Shown: positions 37,401-51,600 of the stretch, in pieces | Layout: each line of letters starts with the position of its first letter | Position numbering within the stretch: position 1 is the stretch's first letter | Assembly (NCBI GenBank): GCA_963576735.1 | Contig: OY755180.1 | Coordinates: 18,814,678 to 18,878,677, forward strand | Direction of reading: 5' to 3' | Source: Bedellia somnulentella | Lineage: Eukaryota; Arthropoda; Insecta; Lepidoptera; Bedelliidae | Length of the DNA: 64,000 bases | Notes under the pieces: generated by a model | What the model saw: only the letters and a program-made list of their open reading frames with translations | Told to the model about the DNA's origin: nothing | Databases searched by the model: none | Position numbers and translations under genes: made by a program

Positions 37401-40400
37401 AGGATAAAACGAGCGTATTCACAAAACAGAATTATGCGCAGTATTTTTAATCATGCATTTATCATCATAACCGAAACAAAATAATTTTACGAGGAAAGAA
37501 ATAAACAAAAACATGTCCCGGATAGAAGATTTGAACTCACGCCCACATCAACAGCGCATGGCCCCTAATGCGTTGGACCATTTCGTACTATCTATACAGG
37601 GTGAAATTAACGATAATATTACGATTGTTATCAAACTTATAATGTAAAGCAAAACAAGCGACTATGTTGCGCACAACCAAAATAAATTATCTAAAAAGCG
37701 CGGGAAGCGGCAAGCAGCTCTATTACAGAAAAATTCGACACAAGCTCTGCGCATGAAGGCTAACAGCCATCTGCCGCCCCGTTCTCCGCACAGGGACCCG
37801 CTCTAGATTGACATTGAAATTTAGGGTTTTTGCTTTATAACTCCATAATTAGGATGAAAAGACTAAAAATTATTCATACAGATGATAGACTACTCAGTTG
37901 TCTACGCAAATATTACGTAATCGATAACATATATGCAGTATTCTGACAGCAATATCAGACTTTACGATAAAAAAGCCCCCCACAAATTATTTTTTTTCTT
38001 AGTCGATTATTATTGAAAACGAATGAGAACCGTCATTATTAAAGAGAAGATATTGAACTTGAACATATATTTTATTTAGAGTGTGATTGTTTCATTGAGC
38101 AGGTTTCATTGAGTTTGAAAACTACCAAAATCAGTGAAATTTTCGAGGGAGGCCCTTAACACATAACTCAAAGTTTCTCAAATTTTCTTACAATTGAAGT
38201 TTATTATGTTTTCATACTTTTAATCTACTATCAAGTTTTTAAAATTTTATGTTTCATCCTTTTTATCTACTATAATTAGCCGCCAAAGTAACTTATTCAA
38301 AGTTTTAGTATAACCTCAATGTTGGCCTTGATCCAAAGTGAGTAAATATCTGTCTCTACGGCCACACATAATAATGTGATGGCAGACCCGTGTCAGGCGA
38401 CACATACACACACAAACACATATTTGCGTTGGCTCGCTACACGCACCGCAAGCCTAATATATCCTCTTCAAAGAGTTATTGGTTTACCTACGACGTATTG
38501 CCAAGTCGAGCATTCATTACGTGAAAGCTACACAACCAACCTTCTCTGGACCAAATCGTCAACATATCCGACATTTTGGGCATAAAAAGACCGACAATAT
38601 TTTGAATGCATCTTGTACAAAAAAGGAAGACATAACTTCGGAACTTATTAATCCTCTTATTTATGAGATTAGAATGGTAGAAATAAAGAACCGTTGATGT
38701 AATGACAGCCTCAGATCCTATACATAAAATAATTACTGTAGTATCCTGAGGAAGTATTAAGTTATACAGAATCACATCTGTTAATACAACTACCATTTTT
38801 GTGAACAAATGTAGGGAGTTTGTACCTTTCTATTTAGTATTTATTGCATGTCTCACGACGGTCTTTATTTAATAGATAGGAGGGTCGTGAATTCGTTGTG
38901 GAGGTTGTGGGTTTCATCCCAGAAAACAGAAATTATATCATATCAAATCAATGCTAAAAATAGCAGTTAAAATAAACATAAAACTAAACATAAACGTTCA
39001 CGCCGAATATCCCCGAAGGGGTTGGCAGAGGTACTAATACTTCTGAACATCACGTGACTTTGTCACCTGGTGTTCAGAGTCCCCACATTTTGCATGAACA
39101 GTGTACTCACGTGATAGGGGGCAGGCCTATCGCCGTTAAAATAACTAAAGAGAAATTGATTTACAATATTTGTATAATTTTCTACCACCATTTGGACTAA
39201 TGAGGGTCAAGTTAACTATGAATCAAATGGATTTGGTGATATAAGATTCAAAATTTCTGTTTTAGTTAATGCATGTATTTATTTTGAAATCTTCATTCGC
39301 ATTTAACAACAAATTAACATGATGGATAGCGCAAGAAGAACATTGCCTGCACGTTAATGTAGTAAAGTTGCAACAGCGTTTAGCGCAAAATATATTTTAA
39401 TGATCGTTATAAAGCATTTCCGTGACGCGCGGGTAGGGCGGGCGGGCTGATAACGTCCTAAGCACACATTGCGAACTTTGCGAGGGAAGGACGTTACGAC
39501 AATATTAGGTCTGTCCTTTGCTTGTCATGACTCAGCGGTTTTGTGCGGAGAGTGTTATTGATGGATAATAGATAGAGCACGATTAAGTTGTGCTTCGGAA
39601 AGCTTCGGATTTAGTTCAAATCAAACTTTGCTCTATTCAAAAAACATTTACTTTGAGATACGCACAAAATACTTGAAGACTTATGTGAAAAATTTAGTAT
39701 ACTTGTGCACAATTAATTTAAGTTAACAACTTAATATATAACGCGTAGTCACACCAAAAAAAACACAAATTAAGACACTTCAACATTTAAATGTAATATT
39801 GTAGCAATGTTTGCAGCAATTTATGTGCCTATTTTAAAAGCCTTTTCTTGTTCTTCTTTAATGAACGTTATATTAATATTGGTTGGTGTAAATTTCCAGC
39901 GAAGGCGAACAAGGACGGCAAGCCGGAGCCCTGCAAGCCTATAAACAGATTAGAATGGAAAACTTCGCGGACGGGGTAAGACACAGTTTTTTGACTCTAC
40001 TTTACTTACCTATATTTTACCCCGAATATACACGCATATATATACTCACGGCCATAAATCCCAAAAAGGGGTAGCCAGAGCTTCAGCGCTAGGAACACCT
40101 CAGTCACATTTAGAAGTTGATAGGAGAGAAGATGGTAGGAATAAAGTATCGTTGGTTAAAAACCACTTAAAAAGCGCCATACTCTTAGTCGCTTCTTACG
40201 ACAACCATGGGTAGAAAGGGGTGCTGACATTCTAAGCAGGCACTACACGGCAAATATCCCCAAACAAATGGCTAGATTTGTATAACTTCAACACGTAACA
40301 TTTTGTTACGAAGTGTTCACAATATTGACGTTTTATCTGCCATTGTATATTCGATAAAGGCTTTGTATAAATACACTATCACCTGATTAAGCATAACTCA

Positions 40401-42607
40401 GCCAACTTACGATGTTTTGTTTCATCGTTGACAATCATGAAATACAACCCTGGAAGTTTAGTAGAATAGAGGTCTTCCAACACCTACTTCCACATTCTTC
40501 TTAGTCTCATTCACTATATTCTAGCGAGAGTTTCGTGATCTTCTCGGGTGGGCTGCCAGTGGGGGGCGGCGGGGGCGGCGGGCACGCTGTGACGGTGCTG
40601 GCGGGCAAGCACACCACGGTGCTGGAGATGGAGCACGCCGTGCACGACTTCGTCACGCTGTGCGAGAGCCCTTGGACGGCAGGTGACTGACTTTATTTAA
40701 AAAAATATGTGTGAATTAACTCAGACTGATTAAAATATTAAGATATTATTCCAAAGCGGTTAGCAACCGTGATAGCCCAGTGGGTAGAACACTCGGTTAT
40801 CGTGCAAACGACTAGTGTTCAAATCCTGGGTCGGGCCTACACCAATTTGTCTTTTCTAAAGACATATGTGTGGTTAATTTATCATGGTTGTTAACGGTGA
40901 GGGAAAACATCGGGAGGAAACCCACATGGCTGAGTTGTACTTAGTCATGTGACAGTGTATTCGTACAAAACGGCGATAGGCCTGCCCCCTATCACGTGAG
41001 TACACTGTCCATGCAAAACGTGGGTACTCTGAACACCAGGTGACAAAGTCACGTGATGTTCAGAAGTATTAGTACCTCTGCCAACTCCTTCGGGGATATT
41101 CGGCGTGAACGTTTATGTTATGTTATGTTTATTCCAAAGCGGAATGTAATGCAATTACTACAAAAATGATTGTCCAATGATTATCCTTACTAATATTAAA
41201 AATCGGAAAGTGAGTTTGTTCCGCTTTTACGACGTAACTAATAAACCGATAGCTTTGAAATTTTTCAGGCGTATAGTTAGAAGTCCTGATTAAATATTAA
41301 GATTAATATATAATAAATAGGAAAAATATATGTTCCGGAGGGAAATCGCGGGAATCAAGAATTTCTTATAGTTATGTTTTATACCGAATTCCTTGCGAGC
41401 AAAGCCATGAACGGAAAGCTAGTGCTTAATAAAAATGTCATCGTGATGACGGACTAATAGATTATTTTTTTACCCGAATCAATATGTAATAACAATCTTC
41501 TGAAAATAATTCCAGAGAAAAACTAGGAAAGATTGATAACTTGTTGTTGACAGTGACATGAATGCACTGGGTTATTATCGTTTTGAAAATCTTGACCACT
41601 GCAAATTTTAATCGTTAACAATATATTTATTAATAATTTAAAAACAAAATACAATAATAACCATTTTTTCTCTCGTATTTCCAGACGACCAAGAGCCGTA
41701 CGCCATCGTGGTGCTTCTCTCCCAGGACCTGGTGGTGATCGACCTGCAGTCCCCCGGCTACCCCTGCTTCGAGAACCCCTACCCCATGGACCTGCACGAG
41801 TCCCCTGTCACTTGTTGCTCTTACTTTGCGGATTGCCCCTCGGACTTGGTACGTATAGATAATGTGGGGGTAAATGAAAAGCTAATAGTGTGGGGGTTAA
41901 TAAAAGGCCGGGTATGAGAGACGATACGAACTAGTTGCAAAATAGTATTTTCTAAGATTTTCACGATTTTACATTACAAATCGAAGTCTTCCTGTGACCA
42001 TGATAACTGAAAAGTTCTGGAAACGTTTGGTTTTAAACACCATGTCATATTACGTGATGAAATATCCGTAAATCAATAGTTGTTTTTATTGTAGTTGCAG
42101 AATGTTATCATAGCTAGAATATTTTTAAAGTATGATAATGCAGAAAAACTTGATAATATTTGAGTCAAGCTGCTTCAGTTTACTAGAGTCTGTGTAAATA
42201 TTACTTTAACTTGGTTTCCTTATTTGAAATACTAATATTAATAAATTTCTTCGCTTAATTCCGCTAAATAAATTTATTAATATTAGTATTGCTATGGATT
42301 TCCGCAAAGTAACGCCTGATTCAATCCAATATTTCCTTATTTGAGTTAAAAACCTATGCATTTGAATTTCATAAATATAAAGCATAAGCATAATAAGCAT
42401 AAACGTTCACGCCGAATATCCCCGAAGGGGTTGGCAGAGGTACTAATACTTCTAAACATCACGTGACTTTGTCACCTGGTGTTCAGAGTACCCACGTTTT
42501 GCATGGACAGTGTAATAAATAAATATTCATAAATATAAATATAAACTCCGACATATTTTCAGTTGGACCGCAAAATACAATAGACATGTTAATATTACTG
42601 CAATTTT

Positions 42608-42639
<32 letters not shown>

Positions 42640-45600
42640 TTGGTATATATGATCGAAGAGTAGTACACAGGATATAAATTCTGTATAAAGATCTTTTGAG
42701 AGCCTAATCGAAGAAGTTTTGTAAATATCTAAAAACCTTTCCCACAGAGTTATTCCTTGTTTAGAAAGAGTGATTTATTGATTAATTTTTTTTAATTTAT
42801 TATTATTATTACAGTCTTGGAAAGTGAAATGTCAGAATTTCATATTATTATATCCGGTAGTCGCGTGGCATGTTTGAAATACAAAGTGTGAAGTATTTAC
42901 GGAGTACAATGAAACACACAGCAGTTCTTTAGTCAACGTATATTGCGAGACTGACATTACAATGCTTAACAAACTTAGACCTACCTACATATATATTACA
43001 CAAAGGCAAGGTATAAATATAGAATAGACATTCACACTGTCAAAAAATCTTGGCTAAAGTAAATAGTTTTTTTCAGAGATACATACATACAAACATATAC
43101 TCACGGCTATAAATCCCTAGAAGGGGTAGCCAGAGCTAATGAATTAGAAATTCCTCAGCCACATTTGGAAAATTGAGTGGGGAAAGGATAGTAAAGTAAA
43201 GGTTGTTGGTGATGGGTCTCCAGCCGCATCGCCCAAAAATCCCTTAAAAGCCCCAATACCGTTAGTCGCCTCTTACGTACACCCATCGGTAGAAACGGGG
43301 TAGTGCTCATCTAAGCCGACACTACACGGCAACTTCAGAGATCTAGTTAAATTAGTTAAAAAAGGGCGTTCTCACAAAGTAAATGAACTAAATCTGTTTT
43401 ATCTTTCGAGATATTACGCTAACCATATTTAATAATGTCATTTCAGATCCCAGCATTCTACTCAGTGGGTCGGCAGGGCAACAAGAAAGCGACGGGTTTC
43501 AGTGAGAAACTATGGCCCATAGACGGCGGTGGGTGGGCCACTGCGTCTTGCTCATATAGTGCTATTATATTAACCGGGTAAATGCTTGCATATCATTTAT
43601 ATGACTGATGATGGTAGCCTAGTAGACAGATGTGTAGCTACTGGTTTTTGAGGACGCTGTTTAGAAATCCATTAGAGGAGTATTAAGCATATCGTCGTGT
43701 TAGTAACCCATACTAAAAGTCATTAAATTGTATTTACTTTGGAGCATACTTAATCTGTGTAATATGTCTGTTTGTGGCGATCTGCCTCTGATCTGTCTCT
43801 GCCTACCCGAATGGGAAATAATGGACTGAGTTTATATATGTATATTTTTTTTTCTTTTAAGGCGTTAAATTGGGTTTATACTACCATTCCCTACCTGAAA
43901 AGTAATTTCATGCAAATAGTGAATAATTTTGGTAAAACTGTGCGTCCAAAAATGTATACTTGGTAATTAGACATATCTTTGCTTTCATCAGATACTTAAA
44001 CACGATCAATGTTGCATTCTTAGTCATCACAAAATAAAAACAATTAGAAGATATTTCATAATAAATATGTTTGTTTCAGTCACGCGGACGGAAGTGTTAA
44101 ATTCTGGGACGCTAGCGCCGGGACCTTGCAAATATTGTACAAATTAAAATGTTCTAAAGGTGAGAATGCCATAACGTATTTTTTGGTACGCGATCAATAA
44201 CCTTTGACACTATTAAAGATGATTAAAGACGAGGGGCATGCCAGAAGAAGTTAGATACTCTTTTCTCATTTAATTGACTCTGGCAAGCTATACACCATCT
44301 TATAGGCTGGTCTTTTATTGACATATTTGAATATAGAACACACTTCTTTTATTTATTTTTTATTTGAATGAGGATCATTTTTCCGAGAATCTGGCGGGAA
44401 TTAACTTGCAACAATGGAGCTCAGTCGACGTGATTTTCGCACTATGATTTATTATGACTTTAAAAAAGGTTTAAAGCCTCAAGAATGTTTTGAAGTTTTG
44501 GCTTCTACTTTTGGTGAGTCTGCTTGTTTCCGAGCAACAGTATTCAATTGGTTTGCTGAATTTAAAAGAGGACGGGGATGTCTCGAAGATGAAGCGAAGA
44601 CAGGACGGCCGCCAACCGCGGTCACGCAAGAAAACGTTCGTGCAGTCGAAAAACTTTTTCGCGAAAACCGACGAATTACATATGTAGAGCCAGAGCGAGA
44701 ACTAGGAATTGGATCAGCAGCAATGCAAACCACAATTCACGACCACCTTTCTCTCCGTGAACGTTTTTCGAGATGGGTGCCGCACAAACTTACTGATAAG
44801 CAGAAAGACCGTCGGGTCGATTAGTGCTAATTCATGATAGATAAATTCAACGGAGGCGAAAAAAAACGTATATTATAAGTATACTGACTGGTGACGAAAC
44901 ATGGCTAAATTACTATGATCCCGAATCAAAGCGACAGTCGACTGTATGGTGCTTTGAAGACGAGCCAACTCCAACGAAATGTCGCCGTGCACGAAGCACA
45001 CAGAAACAAATGGTCGCCTCGTTTTTCTGCAAAACGGGTCATATTGTTACTGTTGTGCTAGAGAATGAAAGAACGGTGAAGTCCGAATGGTATGTGACAG
45101 TTTGTGCTCCAACAGTAATATCAGCTTGGTGTGACAAGACAAGTGGTAGACTTTTTCAACTCGAAAAATGTGTCAATTCTCCCTCACCCGCCATATTCCC
45201 CTGACCTAGCGCCTTGTGATTTTTACTTGTTTCCAAAAATCAAAGAAAAACTAAAGGGGAAGAGGTTTGAAAGCAAAGAAGATACGCTGGTTGCCTATAA
45301 TTTCGAGATTTCTGAGGTATCTAAAGAAGACTGGTCACAGGTATTTTCCAATTGGTTCAGAAGTATGGTAAAGTGTATACATGCTCAGGGTGAATACTTT
45401 GAAAAGATCGATACTTGTAAAAAAGAATAAATTTTATAACTTTTGAGTATCTAGTTTCTTTTGGCATGTGCTCGTATAATACGTCCTATTTTGAAACCAA
45501 CATCGATCGTCCTGGAGGTTTTGGTAACTGATAACTAATTTAGTTAATGGCTATAACAATAGTTTCTCTGTAACTTTTGTTTCTTTCATATGTTGCTAAG

Positions 45601-48600
45601 TGTACGTCGTTGGTCATTCATTATATTACAAGCATTTGTAATACTTTCTTTTAATCTTTTAGGTAGTGAGTGGGATACGAATATACATACATACATACAT
45701 ATACTCACGACTATAAATCCCTAGAAGGGGTAGCCAGAGCTAAGGAATTAGAAATTCCTCAGCCACTTTCGGAAAGTTGAGTGGGGAAAAGATGGTAAAA
45801 TAAAGGTTGTTGGTGATGGGTCTCCAACCGCATCGCCCAAAAATCCCTTAAAAGCCCCAATAACGTTAGTCGCCTCTTACGTACACCCTCCGGAAGAAAT
45901 GGGGTAGTGCTATTCTAAGCCGACACTACACAGCAATACACTATACGAATATATTTGTCGAAATTATCTTACTAAGTTAAAAAACATGAATGACGAAACG
46001 ATTATTAAAGATTTATTTGTCTTAAATTGTTGAAGCTATAACAAAGATAGTTTAATTTTTATTGAATTGATGTACTTTAAATGCAGCCCGCTGGCCGTGA
46101 CGTCACTAAACTCCATTTGTCAAACTTCAGTATTCGAGCGCCGCTCCGGCTCGGTGTGGGAGGGCACGGCGGCGGTGGCGGGGGAGGACAGCCCGCTGGC
46201 CGTGACGTCGCTGGCGCTGTGCGGGGAGTCGCGCCGGCTGGCCGTGGCGCTGCCGCACGGACACGTGCTGCTCTTCAAGTTCCGCAAGAGCGACAGCGGC
46301 AGCGAAACACAGGTACGTTTTTTAAAAAACATATGTATGTTTGTATGTTTGTCCGCGATTATCTCGCGTTTGGGTGCAGCTATTTGGATGCGGTTTTCAG
46401 AAAATTACATACATACATATACTCACGGCTATAAATCCCTTAACGGGGTAGCCAGAGCTTTGCAATGAGAAATTCCGCAGCCACTTTTGGAAGTTGATTG
46501 GGGAAAAGATGGTAATAATAAATGTTTTTGGTGACGAGTCTACAACCACATCGCCAAAAAATCACTTAATAGCCCCAATACCGTTAGTCGCCTCTTACGA
46601 TCACCCACGAGTAGAAATGGGGTAGTGCTATTCTAAGCCGACACTACACAGCCAACTATCATTTCTACTTCAATTTAGAATAAAAACGAAGTTAAAAAGC
46701 CCCTATACCCTTAGTCGCCTCTTACGATCACCCACGGGTAGGAATGGGATAATGTTAGTCTAAGCCGACACTACACGGCATCGATTGTTTGTATGTATGT
46801 TTGTCCCCGATTATCTCGCGTTTGGCTACAGCTATTTGGGTGCGGTTTTCAGAAAAGTATTTGTTATATTTAGGAGAAGGTTTTAGTGTCTTAACCGACT
46901 AAACAAATAAAGGAGGTTCTGTGTTTGACCTGCATGTATGTATGTTTGTCCACGATTATTTTATATGATGTAAAGTTGAATGGTATCGAAATTAAATGGG
47001 GTTGTTGGGATGATCGTTTTGAATAACTTTTACTATTGGATAAAATTGATTAGAGCAATTTTGTTTTTCTAATCTCAGTACGAAACGCAAGAAGGTTTTT
47101 TTTCAGGGTGTAAAGTTGACTGGTATCAACATTAAAGGAGGTTGTTGGGAAGGTCGTTTTGAACAACTTTTACTATGGGATAAATTTGATTAGAGTATCT
47201 TTGTTTTTGTGATCTCAGTACATTTTGAGATGAGATCTCAGCTAATTTGTAAGAGAAAAATATGACTGTTATCAAGTTGGCCCTTTAGTAAAGGTTGGTA
47301 TAAATGTTATCCCTAATAACCCCCTTTTAGCATGTAACACTCTGTATATATTGCTATATTTTTGTGTTTAAGAGAATTGTGTACATTACCACTACTACGA
47401 CTTCATTATTTTCTAATGTAAAACTTTTTTGTTAAAATAACTTTAACGAGGGAGACTCTTAACATGGAAAGTAATAAAGCAGTTTTGCCCGGAAAGCAAC
47501 ACTGTACTTACTAGTCGATCTATTTCACTCATGTTAATATAGGGGTCAGTGTTGGGACTTAACTAATTATTGTAACATCTTACTATACCACAATGAGACA
47601 ACAAACGAATTGAAGTTTGAAGCATATTCATAAGATGTCATATATTTTACGGTTTTATCATTTATTATTTATTTTATTTATTTTATTTTCTTAGGAAGAT
47701 TTACAGACAAAAGTATACAATATAGAGGTAAAATAGATCGTCCTATGCTATTAACAAATCTCCACAGATAGAATGTTAACAAACAAAAACATAGACAAAA
47801 AAGATCGAGGAATAGTTAATTGATTATGTAATAATTTTATATTACGTAGGTACGTACATATCACGAGGTGTTAAAATAACTTTGCGTCATTAATCGCTTT
47901 ATGGTGGCAATGCTGGTGCAAAATAGGTCAACATCAAGAGATAGTTCATTAAATTTAGCTGGAGTTCGTATTAAGAAGGAATTCTTACGATAATTAGTAC
48001 AGGCTGTAGGAACAGACAGTACAGGACGTAGTCTCAGTCCAAGCTGGTTAGACCGCAAGGAGATGCGCGCGAGTAGTTCTGGTGTGTCCATGGTGCCTCT
48101 TGCAATGTTAGCCAGGAAGCAGATATCGCTTATATCCCTTCTAATATTTAGTGGGAGGAAGTGATATCTAGAGCAGCGGTGGTTGTAATCAGCAGAACGC
48201 TGTCGAGTTTTAAATATCATTATCATAGTTCTTAAGTTTAAGTAAATACATATTAATAATAACATTTCAGGTGTTAGAAATCCCCGTGATATCAGACGCG
48301 TTAGAGGAGGAACCATCACCGGAAGCGGAAGGCAGTAGATCAGCCTCGTTCAGTCGCGGGGGAGACAGCGTGGACGGGGAGGGGAGGAAAGTAAGTTTTG
48401 TTATCTTAACATATAATGATTTTGGTTGGCGTTACTATTTAGTAAGGTTTGTAAGTGCTGAGCGATTTTGATTTTACTCGATATTCTTACAATATCCTGA
48501 AAATTTTTAGATGATGCGGTTTTTAGATGACTATCATAATTTCTAACTTCATTGAATATATATAAATATTATTCAACAACAACATATATTAACAACATAA

Positions 48601-51600
48601 CTGAGCGGTGTTATACGTCACATTTAACTATGACGACATATATAGAAACACCAATATTAATTATATTATAAGTTTTTTTTACGTTTGTATTAGCTTTCCG
48701 AATCAACTGTCCAAGTAAAATAAATATTCCACGGACTTGTTATAGGGCAAAGTTTCTGTTCATAATTTGATGACTAATGAGTAGTCTCATACGAGTCGTG
48801 AGCTAATTTGAAGCCCTTACCCGTATTTCCCAATATATCATCCGGCTCGAAGGACCAAAATGTACGGTAGGCTAGTAAGGTACTACTCGTACAACGTAAT
48901 GATATGATAAATAATACCTCTTGATACGGTATAAAGTTTATTGATTTATTGAGTTATTTATAATGATGTGAAAATTATGATGCGATCGCCCGTCTTGATG
49001 TCGGTAACGAACTGAACTAGAAAATCTGTTTATGCCGAGTAAGCAAATGTGCGATTCTGCGGTGTAAATCGTACAAGTGTGAGTAAGTCATATTGAAATG
49101 GTTGTATAGGTTTGCGCTAGGTCTTGCGGGGTTAAAATTTAATTATAATTTGAATTACGACTTCTGATACTGAAAAATCACGATTACAGATATTGTACAA
49201 TATTGGACTATTTTCGGGGAATACATCTATATATATACCGATACCGGTAATTTTCATTTCACATTTTCTGGTTTGACACATAATTGACGGTCAGAAAGAA
49301 TGGTGTAAATAACGTAAAGTTAAGGATGTGGTAGCATTTTTTCAATCTCGATTTGGTGACCTCAATGCTAGACTTCATCAAACACTTCTAAACATAGGTA
49401 TCATCAAACATCTGTGACTTTCTTAGCTTACCTGATGTTGTAAGCTCGGAAGAGCAAAATGTGTATGGATCAATTACTTATATGATGTAACAACCTTGTA
49501 ACCCGCATTTACAACGAATAAATCATTATGATTATGTTTGACCACTATAGGGAATATTCCTGTTTTTTTACTATTTTATAACGTAGAAAAATATATTTAT
49601 GGGCTTTAAAATACTCTAGATATTTTTTAAAATGAATTTAAAACTTTTAAAAAATTTAAGCAGTTCAAACGCTGTCATTTTTCGCGCGCTTTGCGTGACG
49701 TGTGACCAACACAATGTCATGTCAGATGACGTCACATTTCGTTCGACCAATGGTGGCGCGTTTTGGAAGTTTGAAGTTCGCTCCCTTATTTTGCGCTTTT
49801 TGAATATTATTTTAGGGGTTTAAATAATAAGTAAATAAAAAAAAACCTTTTAATTAAAGTATTGCGATAATAAGTATTCGAGAAAAAACTATGTTAGGCC
49901 ATTTCAAATTTTATGCCTATTCCCTATTAACATAGTATGTATGTATCGCAGNNNNNNNNNNNNNNNNNNNNNNNNNNNNNNNNNNNNNNNNNNNNNNNNN
50001 NNNNNNNNNNNNNNNNNNNNNNNNNNNNNNNNNNNNNNNNNNNNNNNNNNNNNNNNNNNNNNNNNNNNNNNNNNNNNNNNNNNNNNNNNNNNNNNNNNNN
50101 NNNNNNNNNNNNNNNNNNNNNNNNNNNNNNNNNNNNNNNNNNNNNNNNNNNGACAGTATTGCAGTTTTGGTAGTACAGTCACCTTACATTGCCGACATAC
50201 GCTCACTTCTCTCTCTATACGACAGTCGCAATTTCTCTTCTTCCGCTCCCTTCTCCTTCGTTCGTCTCGTTTTCGTTTTACTATTCGGTGTGATCGACGC
50301 GGGTGTCCCCTCTCAAATCGAATCTGCAACATTATCGTGCATAACTTGTCGATTGATCTGAACCGATCGACGGTAACGAACACACCGATTTCATTTTCGA
50401 GTTTTGTTATCTTCTAAGTCCGAACGGATCCTCTTTTATATTATTTTTCATTTGTCATCTTTTCTTTTCTATCCTTTTCTTCTTTCGAATCTCCCGAAAC
50501 AAATCTGAGGAATGTCTGGTCGATTCAAAGGACCGACACCCTCCGATTCGTTTCCAAATTATAGACAATAAATTGTACTTAATCTCATGATAATAAAAAT
50601 GAAATAAAAATTATTATAAAATGGTCGAATAAAATGTCATTTGAACTGTCAGTATATTTTGTTACCCCGTTTAATTTGCGAGCATGTATTTAGTTGGTTG
50701 ATGTGTTTATTTATTTATTGAAATTTCCAATTTCAGATCGGAATCATTTAATAGGTAAACATTGGAAGTACATATTACACCCGTTATGTTGAGTTTGTTT
50801 CTGTTCGTCGTCTCAGTCTGAGTAGTGTTTTCCTGTGTTTTACACCTTTATTAAGAATGAGGCCATATTTTGTTATTGTGTACGTACCTGACATCATGAG
50901 AACTTGTTAACTTCGACATAGAGCGATAACGGGTGGGTGAGCGCTGTGCACTATATTTGTTTGTTGCTTGTCAAATTACGAGTATACGTTATTAATAATG
51001 ATGATGCACTGCGCTCGCCGCGCCGCGCTCGTCGTGTAAACAATGCTTGTAATTGATTGTGGTTTTGTTTCCCGGTACAGAACCAACTGTCCCGCAGTCT
51101 CTCGCCTCTATGGACTACTTACACATAATGCAACCCAATGGTATCGAAACATTGCATCGTATTACTTTTTTTTTCCTTCTCCTTTTTTTCATTCATTTTT
51201 TTTTTGACTATTAGTTGTTCCACCAACCACGGGCGTGGCCCTCCTGTATAGATCTCACTCGTAGTTGATTGGAAATTGTGGCTGTATATGTATTAGTGAT
51301 GTTCTCACACGTTCTTCGATTGCACTACAGAGCTCGGAAGCATGGATAGCACAAACACGACAAAGGTGACTTACTACTCAAAACTATTTTACAGCCTTTT
51401 ATAGCGTTGGCAGGCGTGGCTCCTGCTGCCTTCTTTCATACTTCTAAGTGTGCGAAACAATACGCTTTCATACTCGATACATGTATTTATACTAGTGTTA
51501 CATCTTAATTTCTTCTTTTCAAAGGTATCGCTGTCACTTTTCATTTCTTTGCATTATTTCGAAAATATTGGCTATTTTATGTATCACTTATTAACATTAA

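Larger units (their letters stand above)
46331..47221 (+). repeat. direct repeats around the SINE pair
   Basis: A block with GTTTGTCCGCGATTATCTCG and GCGGTTTTCAGAAAA occurs at about 46331-46405 and 46787-46860, with a partial at 46932. A second block of about 115 bp (GTAAAGTTGA.TGGTATC to ATCTCAGTAC) occurs at 46968-47081 and 47107-47221. Confidence 0.75.

Noticed and set aside
46087..46130. Longer exon 10 starting at the AG at 46086
   Set aside because: In the phase set by exon 9 it hits TGA after three codons; the downstream acceptor gives the conserved Val-Phe-Glu join.
51080..51116. Possible exon after TTTCCCGGTACAG
   Set aside because: Reads only NQLSRSLSPLWTTYT and a stop in the phase required after exon 11; no tomosyn similarity.
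51331..51365. Possible 35-bp exon between CACTACAG and GTGACT
   Set aside because: The frame that would fit exon 12 contains a stop, and other phases do not join to exon 12.
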